Made by a program: the position numbers and the translations under genes. From positions 1,488,001 through 1,552,000 of the forward strand of contig NZ_JAPNKC010000001.1 of assembly GCF_026626705.1 (NCBI RefSeq): a DNA stretch of 64,000 nt. The letters are read 5' to 3'. This stretch comes from Pyxidicoccus sp. MSG2 (GTDB lineage: Bacteria; Myxococcota; Myxococcia; Myxococcales; Myxococcaceae). The notes below the pieces were generated by a model. It had not been told where the DNA came from. It saw nothing but the letters and a program-made list of their open reading frames with translations, and did no database searches. Below, piece after piece: positions 8,749-15,705 of this stretch. The stretch's first letter is position 1. Each line of letters begins with the position of its first letter.

Positions 8749-9927
8749 ATGAGCCCCTCCTCGGCTTCCACCCAGGCCCCCGCCTGGCTGTGGAACGGTG
8801 ATGAACCCAACCTGACGTCGGTGTTCCAGCCCATCGTCGACCTGCTGCACGGCAAGGTCATCGGGCACGAGGTCCTGTCGCGGGGACCCGGACAGTGGAG
8901 GGAGCCGCAGGTGCTCTTCACCCAGGCACGGGCGGAGGGCTTCACGTGGGAGCTGGAGCGCGCGTGCTGGACGTCCGCGCTGCAGTGCATCTCCACGCTG
9001 CGCGACGAGCAGCGCCGCGCGCCCTTCTTCTTCAACGTGAGCCCGGACGTGCTGAGCGACCCGCGCTTCGGGGACGGCTCCACCGTGGCGCTGTTGGCCC
9101 GGTACGGCCTCACGCCCCGCCACCTCGTGCTCGAAATCACCGAGAAGGCGGCGTTCGAGGACAACGCGCTCATCCAGCGGCTGACGCGCCAGTGCGCGGC
9201 GGAGGGCTTCGGCATCGCCCTGGATGACTTCGGCGCGGGGCACTCGGGGTTGGTGACGCTGGTGCACAGCGCGCCGCAGTTCATCAAGCTGGACCAGGCA
9301 CTGGTGCGCGACATCCACCGGTACAGCTACCAGCAGCACCTGGTGAAGTCGCTGGTGGCCTTCGCCGCGAGCGTGGACGCCGTGCTCATCGCCGAGGGCG
9401 TGGAGACCTGGGACGAGCTGGCCGTGCTGCTGCGGCTGGGCATCCGCCACGTGCAGGGCTACCTCATCGCCCGCCCGGCCCCGGAGCCCGTGCTCCCCAC
9501 CGGAGAGTTCGAGGCGCAGCGCCATCTGGCCATGCGCGCGCTCGACTTCCGCGAGCGCGAGGACGACGAGACGGTGGGCAGCATGATCATCCGCCGCCTG
9601 TGCGTGGACGAGACGCTACCCCTCGACGAGCTGCACGAGCTCTTCCGCGAGGCGCCCCAACTGGACCACGTCGTCCTGCTGGAGGGTGACCAGCCGAAGG
9701 CGCTGGTGACGCGGCAGCGCCTGTCGTCCCGCGACGAGCGCCCGTTGGTGGTGGAAGACCGGATGGCGATTACGACGTTGGCCCGCGTGGCGATGAAGCG
9801 CGGGGCGGAGACGCTCTATGACCCGGTGGTGGTGGTGGATGCACAGGGCCGCTTCCTGGGCACCGTGACGATGCGTCAGCTCATCCACCGCTCCACGGAG
9901 TTGCTGGAGCGCCGCACGTCACGGTGA
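8749..9927 (+). CDS. EAL-domain c-di-GMP phosphodiesterase with C-terminal CBS pair
   Basis: A 392-residue cytoplasmic protein. The EAL domain spans about residues 20-255, and the CBS pair about 275-390. The signature is EVLSR (Glu41) instead of EALxR, a common active variant. Other catalytic elements are present: FFFNVSPD, EITEKAAF, DDFGAGHSGL with both Asp residues, FIKLDQALV and IAEGVETWDE. This suggests hydrolysis of cyclic di-GMP to pGpG, probably tuned by a nucleotide bound at the CBS pair. No N-terminal sensor or membrane segment is seen. The gene ends at a strong hairpin shared with the convergent SUKH gene. Confidence 0.93.
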   Translation: MSPSSASTQAPAWLWNGDEPNLTSVFQPIVDLLHGKVIGHEVLSRGPGQWREPQVLFTQARAEGFTWELERACWTSALQCISTLRDEQRRAPFFFNVSPDVLSDPRFGDGSTVALLARYGLTPRHLVLEITEKAAFEDNALIQRLTRQCAAEGFGIALDDFGAGHSGLVTLVHSAPQFIKLDQALVRDIHRYSYQQHLVKSLVAFAASVDAVLIAEGVETWDELAVLLRLGIRHVQGYLIARPAPEPVLPTGEFEAQRHLAMRALDFREREDDETVGSMIIRRLCVDETLPLDELHELFREAPQLDHVVLLEGDQPKALVTRQRLSSRDERPLVVEDRMAITTLARVAMKRGAETLYDPVVVVDAQGRFLGTVTMRQLIHRSTELLERRTSR

Positions 9928-9930
9928 AAA

Positions 9931-9962
9931 CCGGGCCGGCCCCATGCATGGACCCGGCCCGG
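9931..9962. terminator. Bidirectional hairpin between convergent genes
   Basis: CCGGGCCGG (9931-9939) pairs perfectly with CCGGCCCGG (9954-9962). The loop itself holds the palindrome CCATGCATGG (9942-9951). On the minus strand the stem is followed by TTTT (complement of 9927-9930), so for the SUKH gene this is a good intrinsic terminator; for the EAL gene it lacks a U-tract. Confidence 0.7.
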
Positions 9963-9982
9963 CGAATGGCCTTGCGGCTGCG

Positions 9983-10438
9983 TCAGAGGCCGTAGCGCTC
10001 GGCGTATTCGGCACGCAGGACGCCGCGATACCAATCGTCCAGCGAGTCGAAGAGCCTCGACGGCGCGCCCACGCCGTCCTCGAACCACGCGTAGCGTCCG
10101 TCCCCGCAATGGAAAGCGGACGTTCCGAATCCGACGTGGAAGACGACCCATTCTCCGGGGAGCCCCTGCGCCCGACGCGCCTCGGTGGCACCAACGACAT
10201 CGTCGCCCATGCTCGAATCGCCCAGAGGCGAGAGGAGTGTCTCTGATTCGAACACGTCACCTCCCCCCGTCGAGGACCAGAACCACCTCAAGTCCTCGGG
10301 CACACGCCCATGTCGCCCGGACCACTCCTCCAGTTCCTCCCCGGGAAGGGGCCCGTTCCATTGGAAGAGCTCGGGTCGCTTTCGCGCATCTGCTTCGATG
10401 GCACTCTCTCGTCGCAAGGCTTTCCTCCAGGAAGCCAA
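9983..10438 (-). CDS. SUKH/SMI1-KNR4 family protein (possible orphan immunity protein)
   Basis: A 151-residue protein with the SUKH-fold pattern: an N-terminal helix, LPGEELEEWSGRHG and VPEDLRWFWSSTGGGDVF, then a strand-rich half ending in a DSLDDWYRGVL helix. SUKH proteins serve most often as immunity proteins to polymorphic toxins and also as binding modules. There is no toxin gene on either side: the neighbours are the EAL gene and a cytochrome-like gene. Base composition is slightly less GC-rich than the neighbours. Function beyond the fold is not assignable. Confidence 0.75.
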   Translation of the reverse strand: MASWRKALRRESAIEADARKRPELFQWNGPLPGEELEEWSGRHGRVPEDLRWFWSSTGGGDVFESETLLSPLGDSSMGDDVVGATEARRAQGLPGEWVVFHVGFGTSAFHCGDGRYAWFEDGVGAPSRLFDSLDDWYRGVLRAEYAERYGL

Positions 10439-10465
10439 TGAATCTACCCGGAGGGCTGAGACGGC

Positions 10466-12136
10466 TCACTCCCACGTGAGGTGCAGCCGGCCGTCCTCGA
10501 AGATGAGGCCAGCGTCCTCCAGCCCGGTGGAGCCGTTCTCCACCCGCGCCAGCACGTTCTTCGGCGGCGCGAGCAGCGTGTCCCGCCCCTTCGTGAAGCC
10601 CTGCTCGCGCACCAGCGCCAGGTACGCCCGGTCCAGCGCCAGTGCCCGCTCGCGCGACGGCGTCACCAGCCACGCGAGGTCCCTGTCTCCACCCTGCGCG
10701 GCGCGACGCACCGACGTCTCGTCCAGAGTGCCGTGCGGGAAGAAGCGCGAGAGCAACTCGTCATTCGCGCGGAACTCGTCCCCGCCCTTCACGCGCTCGA
10801 AGTACGTCAGCACCTCCGGCTTCGCGTGGCCCGCCTGCGGCACGTCGGGAAGGCCGCGCAGATCCTGATGCCGCCACCCTTCCCTGCCCGGCACCTTGCG
10901 CGGGAAGCCGAAGGTCTGGTCCACCGTCACGCCCAGGTTGGTGTGACAGCCCATGCAGAAGGCGTGCTCTTCCATCGTCTGCACGCGCAGCCGCCCGCGC
11001 GCGTCCTCGATGAACCCTTGCAGGCGCCAGCCAAACTCGTTCACCAGCCCCAGTTCAGGGTTGCCGGGGAACACGGGCAGGCGCCCCTGCAGCTTCTTCT
11101 CCGCCTCCTCGGCGTAGAAGCCCCTCACGCGCAGCCCTTCGTGCTCCTCGTCCTTGCGCGAGTAGCGCACCTCCTTCATGCGCGCGGACAGCAGCGTGGG
11201 TGCATCCGGGTCCACGTAGCGCACGGTGTGGAGGAACTCCGTGCCGCGCGGGTAGAAGTGCTGGCGCACGGCCACCTGCGCCGCGCCGCCCACGTAGCGC
11301 GCCGGCAGCCCGCGTACCTCTTCCACCGAGGGCTCCAGCACTGCGTCCCCATCCAGGTCCACGCCGCCCACGCGCTCATCCACCGGCTCCACGCGGCGCA
11401 CGGCCTGCGTCACGTCCCGCAGCGCCGGGTCCACCGTCATCGCCGCCTCGAGGATGGCGAGGTTGAGCCGGTACATCTCCCGCGACGGCCGCCCCTCCGC
11501 GTCCTGCTGGAAGGCCGCCGGCAGGCGGATGAAGACGTCGTCGGTGCTGCCATTGGTGGGCCAGAAGGTGCCCAGGAACGGCTTGTAGCGCACCGCCCTC
11601 CAGCCGCTGCCGTCGCGGGCGAAGCCGTCGTCATCGAAGCCACGGGACAGGTCCAGGTCCGGCACCCAGCCCTTGAAGCCGCCCGGACGTCCCAGCAGCG
11701 CGGCCCGCAGCGGCGTGTAGTTGTCCTGGCGGATGTACTCCAGGACCTCGTCGTCGGAGATGCGCGACAGGGCGGCGGACCGGTCCGTGAAGAGGTTGGT
11801 CCACTGGTTCGTCTGCCCCACGTCGCTGAAGGCGTACTCGGTCTGCAGGGCCTCGTCGCCCATGACGTTGTCGCCGACGCCGCCCGTGTGGCACGTCCAG
11901 CACGGGTTCGAGGCCCCCTCCGTCTTCGTGTAGCACATGGACGGAATGGGGGCCTCGCGGTTGAGCACGCGACTGCCGCTCGCCAGCGCCTGCGCGAGCG
12001 GGTCGAAGGGAGGCTCCAAAACCTCAGGAGCCGGACGCTGGCGAGCCCTCCACACGCCCACGGCGGAGAGCACGCATCCCAGCGCGAGGAGCCCGATGAA
12101 GGCCCCTCGCACGAATCCCTTCGACACCGCGGGCAT
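10466..12136 (-). CDS. Membrane-anchored two-haem cytochrome c-like protein
   Basis: A 556-residue protein with one N-terminal membrane segment (residues 9-29) and two CxxCH haem-binding motifs, CWTCH at residues 79-83 and CMGCH at 394-398, so it should face the periplasm. Between them is a long region without recognised motifs, and a Met-Cys-Tyr sequence before the first motif could contribute a ligand. The start is placed at the ATG with GGAGG nine bases upstream. The gene begins 35 bases after the PhoX-like gene on the same strand, so the two are probably co-transcribed. Electron-transfer partner and role are unknown; the family resembles uncharacterised multi-domain cytochromes found in myxobacteria. 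Confidence 0.82.
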   Translation of the reverse strand: MPAVSKGFVRGAFIGLLALGCVLSAVGVWRARQRPAPEVLEPPFDPLAQALASGSRVLNREAPIPSMCYTKTEGASNPCWTCHTGGVGDNVMGDEALQTEYAFSDVGQTNQWTNLFTDRSAALSRISDDEVLEYIRQDNYTPLRAALLGRPGGFKGWVPDLDLSRGFDDDGFARDGSGWRAVRYKPFLGTFWPTNGSTDDVFIRLPAAFQQDAEGRPSREMYRLNLAILEAAMTVDPALRDVTQAVRRVEPVDERVGGVDLDGDAVLEPSVEEVRGLPARYVGGAAQVAVRQHFYPRGTEFLHTVRYVDPDAPTLLSARMKEVRYSRKDEEHEGLRVRGFYAEEAEKKLQGRLPVFPGNPELGLVNEFGWRLQGFIEDARGRLRVQTMEEHAFCMGCHTNLGVTVDQTFGFPRKVPGREGWRHQDLRGLPDVPQAGHAKPEVLTYFERVKGGDEFRANDELLSRFFPHGTLDETSVRRAAQGGDRDLAWLVTPSRERALALDRAYLALVREQGFTKGRDTLLAPPKNVLARVENGSTGLEDAGLIFEDGRLHLTWE

Positions 12137-12171
12137 CCGATTCGACCTCCGAGACAGCGCGGGACGCGCGA

Positions 12172-14610
12172 CTACGGCCAGACGCTGAAGTTGTCCTCGC
12201 CCGGGTGCTGGACGCTGACGAAGAGGGTCTTCATGTCCGAGCTGAAGGCGGGGCCGGTGGCCTCGGCGTCGCTCGGCAGGGAGAGCACGCGGAACGCGCG
12301 GCGGAAGTACTCGCTGCCGACATGGGCCGGGTTCTGGTTCAGGTAGTAGACGCTGTCGGCCACCTTGTTGACGCCGAAGTTGCCGTCGGTGCCGAACCAC
12401 ACGCCGCCGTCGCGGTCGATGAGGATGTTGTCCGGCTTGGCCGCCGAGTACTCCGGCGCCGCGCTGAGCGAGGCCGTCTCGCCCTTCCACACGCGGAAGT
12501 ACGTGAACGTCTTCGAGCCCCCCGGCGCCGAGGTGCTGGACTCGCGGATGCCGAAGATGGAGCCCACGCGGTCCCCGCTGCGGTTGTCCGTGGCGCCACG
12601 GGCCTTCACCACCCAGTTGGTGCCATTGAACTGGGCCGTGGCGACGCGCCCCTGCTGGTCCAGGTACGTGGGCTGCCCGTGCTCGGTGAAGGCCACGTAC
12701 AGCAGCGGCTGGCCGCTCGGGTCCTTCGGGTTCCACTCCAGGTCTTCCGGACGGTTGAGCTCCATCACGCCCAGCTTGTTGGCGACGGTGAAGAGAACCT
12801 TGCGCACCTGGTCGTCGGTGGTGAAGCCACCCACGGCGTTGTAGTTGGCGTCGCGCAGGGCGGCGCCCACCGTCAGCGTGGGCTGGCCATAGGCCTCGCC
12901 GTTGGGCGCCAGGTCCTGGCTGTCCACGCTCAACTCCACCCAGCGGCCCTGGCCGGGCGCCTGCTCGGTGGGAATCGCACCGCCCACCAGCGTGTCACCC
13001 GTGCTGTTGTCCAGACCCGCGAAGTGCGCGGCGTACAGCTTGCCGTCGTTGAGCAGGTCGCGAATCTGCTTCTTCGTCATGCCCTCGGTGTAGTTGCCGC
13101 TGGAGACGAACTTGAAGATGCGTCCGCCCCGGCGGTCGTCGCCGCCGTAGATGACGATGGGCTGGTTGTTGAGCAGCTTCCAGTTGGAGTCCACCACGAA
13201 GGCGGCGTTCTCCCAGTGCGCACGGCCCATGATGCCCAGCTTGCGGTGGCCCGCGCCCGGCTTCGCCGCGTCCTTGTCGTACCAGAGGTCGCCCGGCTGG
13301 CCCGGGTCGATCTCCGTCAGGTAGGCGTAGCCATCCTTGCGGTGGGTGGAGTTGGCGTCGGAGCTGACGAGGTCACCGGACGTGGGGGCGGCGAAGTCCG
13401 GTGCCACCGGAGCGCCGGGCGCGAAGCCCTGGGCGTTGGCGGTCCACTCGTTCTTGCCGTCGACCCACACGGCGAGCTCCGGGTCGCCGTAGACGCCCTG
13501 GACGTTCTCCTCGCCCGTGAAGATGGTGCCCCACGGCGTCTGTCCGCCGGAGCAGTTGGAGTGGGTGCCGGGCACCACGCCATCGGGGAGCAAGGCGCCG
13601 CTGTCATCGCGCTCGGTGCCGGACAGCGTCACGCCCACCACCTTCGCCAGCGTGGCGCTGGAGGCGTCGTAGCGCAGGTTGGCCGCGCTGCGGTCCACGG
13701 CCCACTCGCCGGTGGCCGGGTCCTGCACCACGCGAATCCACGAGCCGCCCAACTGCTTCTTCCACTCCTTGTTGTACGTGACGAGCTCGTTGGCCTGCCA
13801 CGTGGTGCCGTCCGTCACGGTGTTGGACAGCGAGCCCGTGTTGCGGAGGAACTTCGCGAAGTCCAGGTGCTGGCCGAGGGGCGCCTTGCCCGTACCCGGC
13901 TTCGTGCCGGAGATGTACTCGTGGTTGATCCACAGCCACGCCGCCGAGCCGCTGCCGTTGTACTGGGGCGCGTTGCCGTTGGCGGACCACTTGTCACCGA
14001 AGAAGGCGATGTAGTCCACGTTGGCGCCGAAGCGCGGGCTCGTCTTGCTGTAGCCGATGGGGTCCATCCACTTGATGACCGTGGAGGAGAACAGGCCCGG
14101 CACCGTGCGCACGGTGTCCGTGGACGCGGGCGGCAGCGGGAAGACCATGGGCGTCGGCATCTGGCCGGCCACCACCTGATTCACACGCGCCTTCACGTAC
14201 TCGGGCAGGTTGCCGGCACCGGTGCCCAGGTCGCCGCGGAAGGTAATCGCAATCACCGAGGACAGCGGCGTGCCCGCCTCGACACCCGGCGCGCGGGTGA
14301 TGGCGCCGGGACCGGGCTGGCCATACGAGCCCGGGCCCGCGGGCCCCTGCGAGCCGGGCTGCCCGTCCTCACCATCCTGGCCCGGGGCGCCATCGTCGCC
14401 GTCCTGGCCATTCTGTCCCGGGGCACCGTCGTCGCCGTCCTGACCGGGGGTACCGTTGGTGCCGTCACGGCCGGGCGCGCCGCCCTGCCCATTCTGTCCG
14501 GCCGGGCCCTGCGCTCCGGCGAGCCCCTGCTCACCCTCACAGCCGACAACAACCACGGTGCTGCCGAGGAGCATCGCGCTGGTGGCGAGCCCCATGAGAC
14601 GAGAAGACAT
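12172..14610 (-). CDS. PhoX-type alkaline phosphatase lipoprotein with collagen-like arm
   Basis: An 812-residue lipoprotein. The signal peptide ends VVVVGC with Cys24 as the lipidation site. Residues 26-94 are 23 uninterrupted Gly-X-Y triplets, a collagen-like stalk rich in Gln, Asp, Asn and Pro. The rest (about 110-810) has the PhoX/DUF839 beta-propeller look, with WLWINHEYISG, GTIFTGEENV, GRAHWENAAF, YGGDDRRGGRIFKF and RPEDLEWN motifs that in PhoX carry Ca and Fe ligands. PhoX enzymes release phosphate from phosphomonoesters outside the cytoplasm. The start is the ATG with GGAGG 11 bases upstream. It leads a probable operon with the cytochrome-like gene. Confidence 0.85.
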   Translation of the reverse strand: MSSRLMGLATSAMLLGSTVVVVGCEGEQGLAGAQGPAGQNGQGGAPGRDGTNGTPGQDGDDGAPGQNGQDGDDGAPGQDGEDGQPGSQGPAGPGSYGQPGPGAITRAPGVEAGTPLSSVIAITFRGDLGTGAGNLPEYVKARVNQVVAGQMPTPMVFPLPPASTDTVRTVPGLFSSTVIKWMDPIGYSKTSPRFGANVDYIAFFGDKWSANGNAPQYNGSGSAAWLWINHEYISGTKPGTGKAPLGQHLDFAKFLRNTGSLSNTVTDGTTWQANELVTYNKEWKKQLGGSWIRVVQDPATGEWAVDRSAANLRYDASSATLAKVVGVTLSGTERDDSGALLPDGVVPGTHSNCSGGQTPWGTIFTGEENVQGVYGDPELAVWVDGKNEWTANAQGFAPGAPVAPDFAAPTSGDLVSSDANSTHRKDGYAYLTEIDPGQPGDLWYDKDAAKPGAGHRKLGIMGRAHWENAAFVVDSNWKLLNNQPIVIYGGDDRRGGRIFKFVSSGNYTEGMTKKQIRDLLNDGKLYAAHFAGLDNSTGDTLVGGAIPTEQAPGQGRWVELSVDSQDLAPNGEAYGQPTLTVGAALRDANYNAVGGFTTDDQVRKVLFTVANKLGVMELNRPEDLEWNPKDPSGQPLLYVAFTEHGQPTYLDQQGRVATAQFNGTNWVVKARGATDNRSGDRVGSIFGIRESSTSAPGGSKTFTYFRVWKGETASLSAAPEYSAAKPDNILIDRDGGVWFGTDGNFGVNKVADSVYYLNQNPAHVGSEYFRRAFRVLSLPSDAEATGPAFSSDMKTLFVSVQHPGEDNFSVWP
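14329..14535 (-). repeat. Collagen-like Gly-X-Y coding repeat
   Basis: This segment encodes 23 consecutive Gly-X-Y triplets near the lipid anchor of the PhoX-like protein. The triplets GDD, GAP, GQD and GQN recur, and the DNA shows matching imperfect direct repeats of about 12-36 bases, as expected of expansion by slippage. Confidence 0.9.
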
Positions 14611-14700
14611 TGAGTAACTCCTCCAAGGTGATTCACGGGCCCGAGGACGCGCGAACGCGGGCGCATCCTGCGCAGGCCGTGTGGCAACCACTTGGAAGGT

Positions 14701-14720
14701 GCGTCACTTCTTCATGACGC
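14701..14720. promoter_or_regulatory. Perfect inverted repeat upstream of the PhoX-like gene
   Basis: GCGTCA (14701-14706) and TGACGC (14715-14720) flank 8 bases, about 91 bases before the PhoX-like start and ten bases beyond the DUF192 stop. It could be an operator or a weak hairpin terminator. It does not match the direct-repeat layout of an enterobacterial Pho box. Confidence 0.35.
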
Positions 14721-14730
14721 CCGGCAGACC

Positions 14731-15285
14731 TCAGGGGACGATGCGCACTCCGGACACGCCCTCGAACTCCACGGCGGTGCCCTTCCTCACGCCCACCTTC
14801 TCCGTCCAGCCACCGGGCACCTCCAGCACGTACTGGCTGGGCAGCCCCACCGAGCGGGAGTTGAGCGTCCTCGGCTCCGCGCGCGAGACGATGCCCGCGA
14901 TGCGCAGGTCCGAGGAGATGAAGAGCATGTCCAGCGGAATGAGCGTGTTGCGCATCCAGAAGCCCTGGACGTCCTCGGAGGGGAACAGGAAGAGCATGCC
15001 CTTCCCGTCCGCCAACTCCTTGCGCCACATCAGGCCCCGGGTGCGCGCGTCGGGCGTGGCGGCAATCTCCACCTCCACACGGTGCACGCCGCCGAAGGCG
15101 TCCTTGAGCCGCACGAAGCCCCGGGGCAGCGGCTGCATGGCGTAGTCCTCCGCGGTGATGTCCGTGGACGGCGGCTTCGCGGGCGCCGCCTTCTCGGCCC
15201 GGGGCGTGCTGCCCTGGGCCTCCTGCTGGCAGCCGGCCACGAGCAGCGCCGCGGCCAGCACCGCGCCTCGGAGGAAGGCCCTCAT
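14731..15285 (-). CDS. DUF192-family lipoprotein
   Basis: A 184-residue lipoprotein with lipobox LLVAGC (Cys19). The DUF192 domain occupies about residues 60-180, with the signature RGLMWRKELADGKGMLF, FWMRNTLIPLDMLFI and YVLEVPGGW. The family is small, secreted and of unknown biochemical role. The start overlaps the stop of the PilZ gene by four bases (ATGA), showing translational coupling. About 40 residues between the lipobox and the domain form an Ala/Pro/Lys linker. Confidence 0.9.
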   Translation of the reverse strand: MRAFLRGAVLAAALLVAGCQQEAQGSTPRAEKAAPAKPPSTDITAEDYAMQPLPRGFVRLKDAFGGVHRVEVEIAATPDARTRGLMWRKELADGKGMLFLFPSEDVQGFWMRNTLIPLDMLFISSDLRIAGIVSRAEPRTLNSRSVGLPSQYVLEVPGGWTEKVGVRKGTAVEFEGVSGVRIVP

Positions 15286-15680
15286 GGGTGCGGGTGCAGC
15301 GGCTTGTTGAGGAGCTTCTCCGTCAGCTCCGAGCCGAGGCTGTCGGACATCAGCCGCTCCACCACGGTCTCGAACTCCACCCGCTGGCCCTCGCTGCTGT
15401 AGATGAACCGGATGCCCATGCCGGGCTCCTCCGCGTCCGCCTTGGACCAGACCACCTCGCCCAGCAATTCGAAGGGCGCGTCGCGGTGGGGCACCGTCAG
15501 CTTGAAGAGGAAGCGCGTGCCGATGGGCAGCGGCTTCTTCGTCTTGATGAAGGTGCCGCCCTTGCTGATGTTCTTCGTGTAGTCCGCGAAGAACGAGTTG
15601 AGCTTCTTGTAGTCGACCTTCAGCTCGATGGGCGCGCGCCCGTGCTGGCGGGCCTCGGGACCTGTCTTCTGTTCGGACAT
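15282..15680 (-). CDS. PilZ-domain protein of the myxobacterial TIGR02266-like type
   Basis: A 132-residue protein that is almost entirely a PilZ domain. The family binds cyclic di-GMP through an RxxxR box and a D/NxSxxG motif; here NISKGGTFI supplies the second, but the N-terminal box is reduced to ARQHGRAPIELKVDY with Arg spacing that only partly fits, so binding is likely but not certain. GEVVWSKADAEEPGMGIRF is the usual C-terminal strand pair. It forms an operon with the DUF192 gene and starts only 25 bases from the divergent peptidase gene. Confidence 0.85.
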   Translation of the reverse strand: MSEQKTGPEARQHGRAPIELKVDYKKLNSFFADYTKNISKGGTFIKTKKPLPIGTRFLFKLTVPHRDAPFELLGEVVWSKADAEEPGMGIRFIYSSEGQRVEFETVVERLMSDSLGSELTEKLLNKPLHPHP

Positions 15681-15705
15681 GCTGGGCGGGAGTATAGGGG
15701 AGGCC

